Positions 14,766 to 26,928 are shown, counted from the first letter of the stretch. The stretch: DNA of 64,000 nucleotides from Antedon bifida (GCA_963402885.1 OY727096.1:8069501-8133500), one strand, 5' to 3'. The notes: generated by a model from the letters alone, not told the origin. A program made the numbers and translations.

Positions 14766-17700
14766 CTAATCCATCGTTTCATAACCTCCCTTCTTGAATA
14801 TACTTACAAAATATACAGTGCCATCCTGTAGAATAATATCGATAAGTTATTTAAAACTGCCTAGATCTCGTTTTTGTTCAATGAGCCTTCCAATTACGTT
14901 TTACTTACTTTCCCATAATATTTAGAAAACAATGTTTTTGTTTCTAGGCCTACTACAAAATAGAACTAGATGTTTGTCCTACCCGCAAAACAACGTGTTG
15001 TCAATGTACTGAGTATTGGATAGGGTTATTATTCAGATTTTTGTAAAAAACAATAAATTCTCTTTACCTTAACTTTTACTGGGAAATCTTTCCAAAACTC
15101 TACATTTGGGAACGCTTCTTTGCCTTTTGCTCCTTTGAAAACATTGAAAGCGATTCCTGCAGCCACATACACAACAACCAATACAGAAAATCTTGAAATA
15201 GGAGTGAAAATAAGGGTTAAAGACCAATGTGCGAGACCTTCAGTTCTCTTTATTTAATCATCTAATTCTTTTTTAATCTAATAATTATAATCAAGAAATA
15301 TAAACAAAAGTCTGTCAACAATCAAACACCAACAGACACCGCTTCTAATTACTGTACTCAACCTCTGTCAACAATCAAACAAACACCAGTAGACACCGCT
15401 TCTACTTACTGTACCTAACCTCTGTCAACAATCAAACACCAACAGACACCGCTCCTAATTACTGTACCTAACCTCTGTCAACAATCAAACACCAGTAGAC
15501 ACCGCTTCCAATTACTGTACTCAACCTCTGTCAACAATCAAACACCAACAGACACCGCTCCTAATTACCTAATTACTGTACTCAACCTCTGTCAACAATC
15601 AAACACCAGTAGACACCGCTTCTAATTACTGTACTCAACCTCTGTCAACAATCAAACATCAGTAGACACCGCTTCTAATTACTGTACTCAACCTCTGTCA
15701 ACAATCAAACACCAGTAGACACCGCTTCTAATTACTGTACTCAACCTCTTTCAACAATCAAACACCAGTAGACACCTCTTCTAATTACTGTACTCAACCT
15801 CTGTCAACAATCAAACACCAGTAGACACCGCTCCTAATTACTGTACTCAACCTCTGTCAACAATCAAACACCAGTAGATACCGCTTCTAATTACTGTACT
15901 CAACCTCTGTCAACAATCAAACACCAGTAGATACCGCTTCTAATTACTGTACTCAACCTCTGTCAACAATCAAACACCAGTAGATACCGCTTCTAATTAC
16001 TGTACTCAACCTCTGTCAACAATCAAACACCAGTAGACACCGCTTCTAATTACTGTACTCAACCTCTTTCAACAATCAAACACCAGTAGATACCGCTTCT
16101 AATTACTGTACTCAACCTCTGTCAACAATCAAACACCAGTAGACACCGCTTCTAATTACTGTACTCAACCTCTGTCAACAATCAAACACCAGTAGACACC
16201 GCTTCTACTTACTGTACTCAACCTCTGTCAACAATCAAACACCAACAGACACCGCTCCTAATTAACCTCTGTCAACAATCAAACACCAGTAGATACCGCT
16301 TCTACTTACTGTACTCAACCTCTGTCAACAATCAAACACCAGTAGATACCGCTTCTAATTAATGTACTCAACCTCTGTCAACAATCAAACACCAGTAGAC
16401 ACCGCTTCTAATTACTGTACTCAACCTCTGTCAACAATCAAACACCAGTAGACACCGCTTCTAATTACTGTACTCAACCTCTTTCAACAACCAGAACCCA
16501 CCTCCTATTCTTATCTACCAAACCAAACACAGGAAACCAAAGCTTCTACTTATTACAATATCTGCCAACAAACATTAGTATCAGCTCCAACAGCATCACC
16601 ACTTCAATAATCACCATTTCAAATCACCGACGACCGGGCATCAGTCCAGACAAGCAACATCCACCACCAACAACAATAATTGCAACACTCTTCTCAAGTC
16701 ACCAACGTGTTATATCAACCACACATCAGGCAAATGAAGACATCCAACACGCATGTACGTTTAAAAAAAAGATACTTACATAATGCACATAATAGATCCG
16801 GTACTAAGGCCAGAGTCGCCACCCCCAGTGCACCCATTAGGACAGGCACACTTAGAGGTCATTCTAAGGACCTGTAAAGCAACAGGAAAGTATGTATAAA
16901 TCTGTCATTATTCAAAGTTGGTTTGTATTCAGTACCTGTAAGTGAAGGCTTGTAATAAAATAGTGGGGAAATTTTTTTTAATTAAAAAAGATTGATGTTG
17001 CCCTGGGCTACTTTTATTTCAACTACTGTTGTACTCTCTAAGCACTTTGTAAATTTTAGGGAGAAAAAAATATTTACATATTGGTTTCCAAGATTTGGAC
17101 TTTCTCCGTCTACAACTAAGGTCGGTTTTTCTGTTGTTCCACACGTAAGCACGACTGTAGTTGTACTGTAAAAAAAAAGTGTCATTATACTGTAATATTT
17201 CATAAATTTAAAACGCACATTGTTATAGCATGGATCTAGCTCCACGGTTATACGAACTAAGCGAGGATGTTAATCAGGACTGGTATACACCATTGTTTTT
17301 CCAGTGTGAGGCACAAACCATGAATAATGCACAAACATAATTTTCTTTCATTGTGATTTTTTTTCTGAAAGTAAAAGTACGTCCTCACAATCCACGTTTA
17401 CATTAGTCTGACTTAAAAGTGTGATGTACCTAAATATGGTATTGATAAGCTCAAATATGGTAGCCTATATGGGCATATCACATTTTTTGGTCACATAAAG
17501 TTTGATAGTGTAGACAGAGCTTTATTTCCGTCCAAACCCCAGTGATGAAGGACCAAAATGAATGAAGGTTTAAGAAGTAGATGAATAATTGCGTTTAGGA
17601 GGGTTCCATAATCGAAACTTGTCATGACTCTTAGTTTTCAAAGTAGACCTTAAATATATCAAATAAATAAAAGAAATGCTGGATATATTTGAGAATGAAC

Positions 17701-19796
17701 GTACCACTCGGGAGCAGGGTGATTCGTTACGACGTAATAAAGTCTTAGTATCAATTTAATTTGATTATTTCAGTCGGATTGGATCAGAGGGATTCAGAGA
17801 GCATGAAAGCAGAACTTACCGTGTTGTGGAATCTTGTACGGCCTCATACGTTACACAAATCTTGCTCAGATCGTCATCACACTTTCCCCATTTTGCACTT
17901 TTTTGAGTGCCGACATTATAAGTTTCTGAGGGAGCTTTTTTTTGACACACCTACAAGTAAGAACATAAAGGTTTCATTATTAAAAACACTTTTAATTATG
18001 TAATTATTTGTCTTATGGTCACTTTAAAAACCTGATTTAAAAAAAATACAGTACTTATATTATTTCTCGTTTTGTTTAAATAAAACAGTAACAACAAAAA
18101 GGCACTATGAGAGTGCATAGCATTTATCATTATTATTAATATTATGGTTGACGTCGGTCGCTAACGACAATGTCAATTATTCTTACATTTATCTGAATGG
18201 AGAGTGCAACTAAAGCCAAGACTGTTTAAAGCAGATTGGTTGGTCCTATATTATTGATCAACTGCTTTTCTCGTCTCTCTGTGCTGACCTTGTCCAGAGG
18301 AAGGCAAGGGCCAATACGACTGAGGCATATACTAGATACAGGAGCTGTCAAATAGTTACCAGCTCCATATATTCAGCACCAGATATTGCCAGATGGTCTC
18401 CTATCCAAGTTCAAATCGGGTGCCAACCGGGCCCAACGTTGGTCGAGAACCTAAGCCTTAACAGTAGACTATAATGTTCCTACATATAAATCTCCCCTGA
18501 AAATATATATTATGGTGTCTGTATCCATAGGCCTACTGACAATTAAAATAACGTATGTATTACCGCAGAATCTACACAGGTAACATCAGTAAATGGGTAA
18601 CACGGGTTGTATGAATAGAGAAAATCGTCTGGATATTTGATTGGGCTGTATGATTGGAACCTGAAAAATTTAAAACAAAAATATACATTTATTCAGAAAT
18701 AATAACAAAGATATCAAATAATTTGTAAGAAAGGAAGGGAAAAAATTACAATGTGCCAATTCTAGGATTTGATAAGGGAATTTCAACAATATTTTATAAG
18801 GGTGGTCCATCCAGCATCAGCTGATCATTAGGGACCCTCAAACAAACAGTAAATACAAAATAAACTATAAAAACACAAAATTAACAAAGATATAAAAAAT
18901 AAATATATATATATAAATATACAGAAAGCCAACAATGAAAGAAGGAAAAAAAGAAATAAAATCAGAGAGAGAGAAACAGGTGTTTTTCAAAAGAGATTTA
19001 AAGGAGGAGAAATTGTAAGAGTTACGAATGCTTAAAGGTAGAGAATTAAAGAAAGAAGGAGCATTGAAACTAAAAGGAAGTTTAAAGATTTCAAGGTAAG
19101 GACGAGGAATCTATAATATAGATCTTTAATTTGGGAAGAATTTAAATTTGTGTATAATTATTATTAAAATATTATTAATATGGTTATGCATCAACTAACC
19201 GACCAACCTAACCATATGTTGCAAAATAAAGTAGGCCTAAATTATAGAAGATTGAATTCATTAAAATACAGACCAAGCTTTTATTTATTTTTATTTCAAC
19301 AATATTTTATGAGGGTGGTCCATCCAGCATCAGCTGATCATTAGGGACCCTCAAACAATACAAACAGTAAATACAAAATAAACTATAAAAACACAAAATT
19401 AGCAAAGATATAAAAAATAAATATACAGTATGCCAACAATGAAAGAAGGATAAAAAGAAATAAAATCAGAGAGAGAGAAACAGGTGTTTTTTCAAAAGAG
19501 ATTTAAAGGAGGAGAAATTGTAAGAGTTACATAAGAGCTTGTGCACATTTACAATAACTGAATGTATCAGGGTTACCTCAATCAGAGGCTCAACATTCTG
19601 TAACAGGTTACGACAGGGCTAGACATTGGCCTACTTACTGTATTCCGTTTGTTAGTCCAATTGGCGCTAAATTTATCAACCCCTCATTCATCTGACATTC
19701 ACATGCTAAATTATCAGTATTTTGGCAAAACAGAACTTGAGCATCAGTGCCGAAATTAAATAGCAGTAAAGGTAAAAACAGTTGGAAATTATACAT
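14766..19796 (-). CDS. M6PR-like: Cation-dependent mannose-6-phosphate receptor-like protein A, 7 exons
   Basis: Exons: 19796-19639, 18660-18564, 17950-17820, 17165-17078, 16871-16780, 15191-15068, 14825-14766. All have GT-AG borders with matching phases; 249 residues against about 277 for the vertebrate protein. Order: signal peptide (MYNFQLFLPLLLFNFG), a P-type lectin-like lumenal domain with DDFLYSYNPC, VCQ, WGKC and the RTTTVVLTCG core, a CACPNGC segment, a membrane span (SVLVVVYVAAGIAFNVF) and a cytosolic tail GAKGKEAFPNVEFWKDFP. The AKG-x-E-x-FP-x-x-x-FW block matches the tail of animal CD-MPR. The last exon adds DGTVYFVSIF and ends in YETMD, a YxxM sorting-type motif. Expected role: carrying lysosomal hydrolases from Golgi to endosomes. 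Whether it binds mannose-6-phosphate cannot be told from the sequence. The start is fixed by an in-frame TAG four codons upstream. Confidence 0.85.
15311..16490. repeat. 53-bp minisatellite, about 22 copies, in intron 5 of M6PR-like A
   Basis: The tandem unit contains CTCTGTCAACAATCAAACAC, CAGTAGACACCGCTTCTAAT and TACTGTACTCAAC. Units differ by a few bases, and two are shortened or extended (near 15560 and 16260). The array makes up most of the 1.6 kb intron between exons 5 and 6. Confidence 0.93.
17414..17524. mobile_element. MITE family M1, copy 2 (M6PR-like A intron 3)
   Basis: Ends in GTTTGATAGTGTAGACAGAG then CTTTAT, like the copies in other introns. The left terminal repeat is truncated. 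Confidence 0.65.
18285..18475 (-). mobile_element. 5S rRNA-derived SINE-like repeat
   Basis: On the minus strand GGGCCCGG...ACTTGGATAGGAGACCATCT then CTGGTGCTG follows the 3' half of 5S rRNA, including the internal control region (ACTTGGATGGGAGACC in true 5S). Divergence and the missing 5' half exclude a functional 5S gene. A 5S-headed SINE or 5S pseudogene is the likely origin. Confidence 0.55.
18780..19110 (-). mobile_element. LINE remnant: reverse-transcriptase C-terminus and 3' UTR, copy 1
   Basis: Read on the minus strand, 19110-18970 gives a run containing FNSLPLSIRNSYNFSSFKSL, the usual C-terminal pattern of CR1/Jockey-like reverse transcriptases. It is followed by a T-rich 3' region. 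A second copy lies at 19285-19535. Confidence 0.6.
19285..19535 (-). mobile_element. LINE remnant, copy 2 of the same 3' end
   Basis: Nearly identical to 18780-19030, sharing GGGTGGTCCATCCAGCATCA and GAGAAACAGGTGTTTTT, but cut off earlier in the coding part. Both copies are in intron 1 of the M6PR-like A gene. Confidence 0.65.
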
Positions 19797-20179
19797 TTTC
19801 AAATTCTATAGTAGGACGTATAATACCCGTTGAATATGATAATACACCACGTGATGTTCGAAAACCTTTGGCCGGCCCGTACTTTCTTGTTTATTCTAAC
19901 TTGTATAAATATTCCAATAGTCCAAATGTTCATTATGTTTGGGTTGTTGTAAATCATATTTGAATTCTTTGCAGTAACCTTGATAATAAATAATATAGTA
20001 ATCAAAGGGTTTGGGGGTTGTTTGTTGAAGTTTTATATCCCAACTTAGCCCTATAGTACCGAATTGTTAGGCTTTTGTTGGCAGGTTTTTCTATTTTGAG
20101 CGGTGTGGAGAAATTGTGTTTGGGCTACTAGACTTTAAATATTGTTATTCATGAATATTTCGATATTGTATTTGCTTGA

Positions 20180-20335
20180 TATAGGCATATAATAAGTTAT
20201 CATTTCAAACAAATCCAGGGATTATTTTCTGGGTGAAGTAGACGGTACATAATTGGTTTGATTATAATATGTTATAATTTTAAACGGATCCGGGGAGTAT
20301 TTTCTGGGTTAAGTAGACGGTACATAATCAACAAA
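20180..20335. repeat. Two-copy tandem duplication (about 85 bp unit)
   Basis: TATTTTCTGGGTGAAGTAGA followed by CGGTACATAAT occurs twice, about 82 bases apart, with diverged surroundings. It lies upstream (5') of M6PR-like A. Confidence 0.7.
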
Positions 20336-20459
20336 AAGATTATTTTGTTTGTTGTTTTAGGCCAATGGAGGAAACGGAAGTTTTGGAGAGCAATGAACTT
20401 GCAGCAAAACATACATAATTTAGTTGTAGTTTATCGATGGAAGATGTATTGTCCCCCCT

Positions 20460-21279
20460 AAAACATGAACAATTAAGATTAATCACATCACACTTTGAAT
20501 AGGTCATTTTGAATATACAGTTTTAATAAGGTTAATCACTTCTCTAGAAAAAAACGAACAAAAAGTAATGTTTTTTCTCTTATAAAATTACAAAATAAAT
20601 GGTTAAATTCAATCAAAACCTCATTATTACAGTTTTTTCAGGTATATCCAATTTTGGTCAATTATGTGACTTTGAAATAGCATACTCAACAACAAAATGG
20701 TTAAAGAATACATCTTTAAATCATTTATGTTATGAATTTCTGTATGATTCGGGTTAAAGACGTGTAACAACATTTATTTGTTGAAAGGGTTTCTTTTTTC
20801 CAATAGTCCTACGCTAAAGGAGAATTAGTCTATGCGTATTCATACAATTAATTCCAATAATATTCGCCTAGTAGAAAACGAAGGTTTAATACTTACATGC
20901 GTAAGTATTGTGATGGCACTAGTTGCCCTCCGTTATGCATGACTAACTAAATAGAATGACGTAATATACACGGGCATAGCTAACGAAGGAAGTTTGGTAC
21001 TCGGGTTTCATTGTGGATACGGGATACCAGTGTTATTATGCGATGTGTTGTAAATAAAGTACGAATGAATTTAGTATTATATTGTCGTTATTTTGTACGT
21101 CTGATACTAAGTAACTCTAACTGTAAACAATACAAAGTAAACCTAAATGGCTAACACTATATTATACTACTATTATTTATTTAAGTTTCCACAAAATGTA
21201 TGTGTTTTTACACATCTTCTAAATCCTCCTTTTGTGACACTTTTGTGACAATTCATCATTGTATAAACAACGCCTCTGT
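20460..21279. other. Spacer between the two M6PR-like genes
   Basis: AT-rich, no exons seen. TTTATT at 21176-21181 would be an AATAAA signal for the minus-strand gene to its right. Confidence 0.4.
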
Positions 21280-24227
21280 TTACAGAATTCCAGTACCATC
21301 CTGTCGATAAAAAATATGTTTAGTAAGATGCATGATATCAAGTGAAGAAACTAAATAGTAAAACATGGTTGAGTCCAAATTTCAGTTTCATGACTAAATA
21401 TAATGATACTGAAGCTACATTATTCACACTATTCCGTTCTGTGTCACGTCACGGGAGATGATTGCATTATACAAGCGTATGGAGTGTGAATCTATCTTAA
21501 GCGTGAAGAATTAGTCGAGGCTGTATTTATGTATTTTACTTTAAAAAGAATACGCCTATGTATTGTTTTGGAGTTATGGAGTATGTTCTTGCATATGAGT
21601 CTCAGAACAAAAACAATGTCTATCTATTTATGACAAATAATAAATGAATAATACATAATATAAATAACAATAATCATATGAACATAAATTAACCAAAGTA
21701 TTAATGCTCTGATTTAATATTTATTCTATAGAAAGAAGAGTTTTCTTTACCTTTACTAGCAATTCTTTCGCTTTGTCAGTTACTGAGTGGTCTTCGTTTG
21801 AAAATAAGAAAAGCGATCACAACAACTGTACAGGAATCCTATGTGAAAATGTATGAAAATATATTTGGTAATTAACTTGTTTGTGTGCGCGCGCGCGTAA
21901 ACATCACCATCACCTTCCTTGCCTGCATCTGTGAATCACCACTTCCATACTAATACCTGAAGACTGGACATCTCCAACTAGAAACCACTATTCCAAATCA
22001 CAACCCCCTAACCAATCAACTAATGCTATATAATCAACCTCTGTACACTTCCAACAACTTCACAAAACTACCAACTAGGCCCTACTTCAATCACTACCAA
22101 CGAGTATCACTCTGTAAAAAAGCAACATCAAAAGGCAACACTTGCCAACCGCTGTGCAAGTCATCAGATCAATTATTCCAACATCTTACGACATCAAGCA
22201 ATGAATTCAAACAGCTGTAAAACAACATAATAAATAAATCGCTTCGCCATTACCACATCTTTGCGTATGTAAAAACATTAATAAAATACTTACAAAATGC
22301 ACAGAATAAGTATGATACTGGGGTCCGAGTCTTCGTCGTCACTGTCAAAATAATCGTTGTCACTGCCAACACTATGGTTGTCACTGCTAGAACCGTAGTT
22401 GTCACTGCCAACACCGTCGTCGTCACTGCTAAAACCATAGTTGCCACTACCAAAATCGTCGTTGTCACTGTCAACACCGTCGTTGTTACTGCCAAAACCA
22501 TCGTTGTTACTACCAAAACCGTCGTTTTCACTGCCAACACCGTCATTGTCACTGTCAACACCACTGGTACAACCATTAATACACGCACACTTAGAAGTCA
22601 TTCTCAGGACCTGTAAAATAAAATGCCGTGCTCGTATATTCAATCAATACAAAGTAAGCCTATTTTCACTTTTCATTTTATGATTGCCGGAGTTTTTCCA
22701 AAGATTATGAAAGGTTGTAGAGAGTAGTAAGAGAGGAAGAGTGACCATGCAGACCGTGATCCCTGGCCATAAATTCTCCTCCATTTTTTTCGACTTTTGT
22801 TAAACTCAACAAACGGTGATTTGACATTGTCACGTACCCATCCTCCCACTTTTGTTGGAATTCAATTTCACTATGCATGGCATTTGGACTTTCTCAGCAT
22901 TTTCTAGGCTGTTTATAAATATACAGCAACATTAATAGCAAGGCAGCAAAGGCAACAACAATAACAACAACAATAATAATAATAACAATGCATGATTTTT
23001 TTACACCAAGTACGGTACACAAATTATACATACAAGTATCAAATAATAAATACGTACATAGTGGTTGAGATCCTTTTCCCCGTCTACAATTAAAGTCGGC
23101 TTTGTTGTGTTCCCGCAGGTAAGTACGACTGTTGTTGTACTGTAGATAAAATGGATAAAACAGAATATAATTACTAATTATTATTTCGTAATAGAATAAA
23201 CATTTAAAACGCATGTTAAAATGAGGCGAGGAATATTGTCGAGCTTACCGAACTAATAAATCTTGCATGGCAGTATATGTTATGCAATTGTTGCTTGGAT
23301 TGTCTTCACACTTGGCCCATCTTGCACTACTTTGAGTTCCAGTGTTATATGTCGTTTCTAGGTCTATATCTGACCATGGAGAATATGACCTACCTATTTG
23401 ACATACCTATTATAAAGTTAGATAAGCTCACTTTTATTAAAAAGTACATGTCATATTACTACCATAATTGGGCATATCACTACCATATTTGGGAATATGA
23501 CACTTTTTTTTTTCAAACTAGTTTGATAGTGTAGACAGAGCTTTACACTGTCTACGACACAAATCATACCAATAACTATACGTATGTCGTTCTAATAACA
23601 AAGTTTTATCGTATGTTATTCAGAAAAAAAAGTTATATTACCGCAGAGTTTAAACAATTTTTGTAATTGAAAACGTGACACGGGTTGTATGAGTAGAGAA
23701 AATCGTCTGAATACACTGCTGGCGAGTACGTTTGGAACCTGACAAAAATAATATATTTGTATTTATACATTTGAAATAGCATGTAGAGATTCGTGATGGA
23801 GATGCAATATCAAAAGATGATTTTACAAGGAAGAGAGTTACTTACAAACAATAGCAAATCCTACTTAAGAAAGTAGAAAATACAAACGGATATTTACTTT
23901 GGAAATGGGTATGGGTGTATGATAAACTTTATTTTTAAAAAGACCACTTATTTCTTTCAACAGCATGCAGAGAAACTTTAACAGCACTTGACATGTAGTC
24001 TTACAGTAACGGTTATCTAACAATGCCTATGGTTACATTAGCCCTAGCGATTGGTTCACTTACTGTATTCCGTCTTTTAGTCCAATGCTCGTTAAATCTA
24101 TCAATCCATCTCTTGTTTTACATTGACATGCTAAGTTTTCGGTATTTGTGCATAGCTGAGCAGCAGTACCAAAATTAATTAGTAAAAGTAGAAATACTTG
24201 GTGGAAAACATACATTTTCAAATTCAT
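21280..24227 (-). CDS. M6PR-like: Mannose-6-phosphate receptor-like protein B, repeat-expanded stalk, broken 3' part
   Basis: Exons: 24227-24064, 23738-23642, 23406-23249, 23139-23058, 22610-22294, 21838-21751, 21300-21280. Borders and phases mirror paralogue A. The lumenal part is intact: signal peptide (MYVFHQVFLLLLINFG), DDFLYSYNPC, VCQ, ARWAKC and RTTTVVLTCG. Exon 5 is 225 bases longer than in A because of an in-frame 21-bp minisatellite encoding Asp/Ser/Gly/Asn heptads. Exon 6 keeps the homologous VVV-x-AF-x-x-FK sequence but a one-base loss puts it out of frame, so reading stops at a TGA (21819-21817) after CILIPVQLL. Exon 7 keeps DGT, then a stop. The predicted 279-residue product (275 from the inner ATG at 24215) ends in its hydrophobic segment with no cytosolic tail. 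It could be a decaying gene, or a GPI-type or secreted variant. Confidence 0.75.
22335..22565 (-). repeat. In-frame 21-bp coding minisatellite (11 units)
   Basis: Eleven consecutive 21-base units in exon 5 of M6PR-like B encode degenerate heptads of the type GxGSDND / GFGSNND. Paralogue A has only GGGDSGLSTGS at this place, so the array arose after duplication. The 21-base period keeps the frame. Confidence 0.9.
23439..23545. mobile_element. MITE family M1, copy 3 (M6PR-like B intron 2)
   Basis: Ends in CTAGTTTGATAGTGTAGACA then GAGCTTTA, with interior CATATCACTACCATATTTGG. It lies 33 bases from the start of exon 3 (23406) on its acceptor side. Confidence 0.7.
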
Positions 24228-24449
24228 GGTAGAGCGTATACGTATACGTATCAGAATAATAAACCACATGAATATCTGTGTTCGTATTTTCTTGTTTATT
24301 GTCTTGTGTAAATATCCAAGGTCCATTTTAGATTTTTTTGAATGTTGTTTTTTTTTCTATAATCTCATAAAATAAATAATTAAAATCAAAGAGTCGTCAT
24401 AAAGATTTAGACACTGATAGCCGCATTATCATTCTTTTCAGTAATTTGC

Positions 24450-24915
24450 CTTTTGAATAAAAGGAGAGTGTGATTTGTTTCTTTGTTTATTTTTGTGGAT
24501 GGGGAGGTTGTAGGTATGGCGGGGGGAATTAGTTTTGTTCCTATTAGGTTAAGCCAGGAACAATAGATGGCGTGCATATATCCTGAATATTCACTCAGAT
24601 CATGACGTCATACTTGCAAAAAAACACTGTCTGATGCACGTTCGCAGTGCAGATCGGCGTTACTGTATGCCTACTCTATTTCTCTCGGTGTTGTTGTTAA
24701 CGAATAAAAGGAGAGTGTGATTTTATTTCTTTGTTTATTTCTGGATGGGGAGGTTGTAGGTATGGCGGGGCGCGCGGGGCGCATTATTTTTGTTCCTATT
24801 AGGTTAAGACAGGAACTATAGAGGGCGTGCATATATCATGAATATTCATGATGCATGCCTCAGATCATGACGTCATACTTTCAAAACACACTGATCGGCG
24901 TTACTACACTTTTTC
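24450..24915. repeat. Two-copy tandem duplication (about 250 bp unit)
   Basis: GAATAAAAGGAGAGTGTGAT, GGATGGGGAGGTTGTAGGTA, GTTCCTATTAGGTTAAG and CAGATCATGACGTCATACTT recur in the same order at about 24455-24690 and 24700-24910. It lies directly upstream of M6PR-like B and contains TGACGTCA (a full CRE) in both copies, so it may include its promoter. Confidence 0.8.
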
Positions 24916-24949
24916 TCTCGATGTTGTTGTTAAAGACACCTGCATTTTA

Positions 24950-25620
24950 AAGTTTTACTTGTTTACTTGTAATCCCTCATAGCCGTATGAATAGAGGGAA
25001 ATTGAGGCACTTGAGACAGACTCCATACCATTTATAATTTTGAAAACTTGAATCAAGTCAGCTCTATGGCGTCTATAAATTAAAGTTGGTAAATCTAATG
25101 CCCTCTAACGTTCCTTATATGAAATTTTACGTTTGCTGAACTTTCTCAAGCAAATCTTGATCTCTCTTAAGTATAGGATTTACAACTGTATTACAATATT
25201 CAAGAATAGGACGAATCATAGCTTTATATATTATATATTTTAAGAAAACCTATCCTCTTTAGAGATTTAAATGCTCGATTTATCATCCCTAATTTCCGAT
25301 TTGCACTTTTACAAACGTCAGCAACATGTAAACCAAAATGCAAACTAGGGTAAAAAATAACTCCCAGGCAATCTAATTAAATTAACAGAATCATTTCTTT
25401 TTCTTGTAAAATTTTCCCATTTACTAATAGTACATGTGTTACGCTTTCTCTTTTCTTTAACGTATTTCTTCCAAGCTTTATTTTTTTGATTTTATAGATT
25501 TTTCAATCGCTTTTGTCATCCAAATAGGTTTAACATTTTGAGCTCCCATTTTTCTCATTGGAATACATTCTGAATAATATATATACATATATTTATATAT
25601 AACTTTAAAACATTAAGGTC
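24950..25620 (-). mobile_element. LINE remnant, internally deleted (linker plus RT C-terminus)
   Basis: On the minus strand 25570-25430 reads PMRKMGAQNVKPIWMTKAIE then SIKSKK (the linker before reverse transcriptase). After a deletion, 25340-25010 contains HVADVCKSANRKLGMINRAF, LDLPTLIYRRHRADLIQVFK and IINGME, the standard end of CR1/Jockey-like RT domains. Several stops and frameshifts; a dead copy. Confidence 0.75.
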
Positions 25621-25699
25621 ATTTCTGGTCTTAAATGTGCGTTCTATTAAGGTTAATTATGATTTTAAAAAAAAGAAGACACTGATATCTGTCTAATAA

Positions 25700-26215
25700 T
25701 AATCTAATAATTAGTGTCTAAATGATCATGCTCCAAAAAATGATTGCTTCTACTCATATTGTATACGTAGTCAGAGTAATAATACACTTCTTGAACCATC
25801 ATGGAAAAATACACATGGTAAAAGAACTTTTGTGTATCGATCAATCAAATTATGGAACAAACTTTCAAATCAGATACAAAAACAAACTAATGTATGACAC
25901 TTTCAAGTTTTAAAAATTCAATCCAACATATTACTGATTAAGTATGAAGTATCTTTTACCTTTTAGGCCTAAATTTGTTTTTACCTTTTAGGCCTAAATT
26001 TGTTGCCTTTTAAATCCTTATTTATACTGTATGTTTTGTAGATAGTTACCTTAATGTAAATGTGTGTGTATTAATTTAAATTAGTGTGTTAGTTGTTATT
26101 GAATTATTTGTATTATATTGTTAATTTCAGATTCTACTGAACCACTTTGGAAGTCAATGCTTTAGCACTGAAAGTGTCATTCAGTATAAAGACAGAATAA
26201 ATAAATAAATAAAAC
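25700..26215 (+). mobile_element. LINE remnant: RT C-terminus and 3' UTR with AATAAA-type tail
   Basis: Plus-strand reading gives TRSQSNNTLLEPSWKNTHGK then RTFVYRSIKLWNKLSN, the typical RT end (R-S...P...G-R-F-Y-x-x-x-x-LWN-x-L). It is followed by about 280 non-coding bases and a terminal (AATA)n tail at about 26194-26214. Frame breaks show it is inactive. Confidence 0.7.
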
Positions 26216-26219
26216 GCAA

Positions 26220-26335
26220 CGACGGGGGCACAACGCAAACGTGTTGACCAATCAAAAGCGACATTTCGGATGGTCTATCATTATTTGTCAAACTACTTGC
26301 GGATCGTTTACGTCCTTGCATGCGTTGCAAAAGGT
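26220..26335. mobile_element. Degraded copy of the 12228-12352 MITE
   Basis: Contains TTGACCAATCAAAAGCGACA then TTTCGGATGGTC, matching the interior of the MITE at 12228-12352 with substitutions. The ends retain GCGTTGC/GCAACG words. It lies about 600 bases upstream of the GPCR start codon. Confidence 0.5.
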
Positions 26336-26928
26336 TATCATTATGTTTGCTTCGAGGAGGCTAATGAGTATTGCTGCCTTATTGCTAAATATAACTTAGC
26401 TTGAAATAATGAGTTTCAGATTGATCATATCCTTATAATAATAACGACCAATATTTATTATTTCTTCGGATAATTATTAAGATTACATTCATCGTTTCTT
26501 TATCTTCAAACGTTGTTTTCTTCCGTTCCTTATTGATTTCCTTCACATTCTAATAGATCACATCCGCTATGCAGGTGTTTAGAAATCAGCGTTTTAAAGC
26601 TGTTAAGTTACAAGTTACCGATGCGGACACTGTTCTTTCGGTATACAACGTCGAAGATAAAGAACGGAGATTATTTTCCACCATCGGCGTTAGTTACCGA
26701 ATAGGAGATTGTTTTCTATCTGCAATCGGGACCGAGTTATACCAGCAATTGAAGTGATCGCTCTACAGCTTTTACAGTAGGATCTTCTGTAACCAGCATT
26801 AACGTTACCGATGGGTTTGTTTAGACAATACCGACGTTGCTGAAGCTAACGTTGTTTTTCAGCATCGAGGAAAATTATTCATTTTTACCTACAGCAGCGA
26901 CCTGTGAGTAGTACGATCTATTTAAAGG

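Noticed and set aside
15311..16490. CRISPR-like array
   Set aside because: The repeats are contiguous without unique spacers, and the DNA is eukaryotic.
22374..22683. Plus-strand and alternate-frame open frames over the 21-bp repeat (valine/threonine-rich and similar)
   Set aside because: They are by-products of a 21-base period without stops. Only the minus-strand frame that joins VLRMTSKCAC to flanking exons is supported.
26569..26757. Open frame of 62 codons before the GPCR gene
   Set aside because: No family resemblance and no signal peptide; the spliced gene starts at 26929. The frame may lie in the 5' untranslated region.
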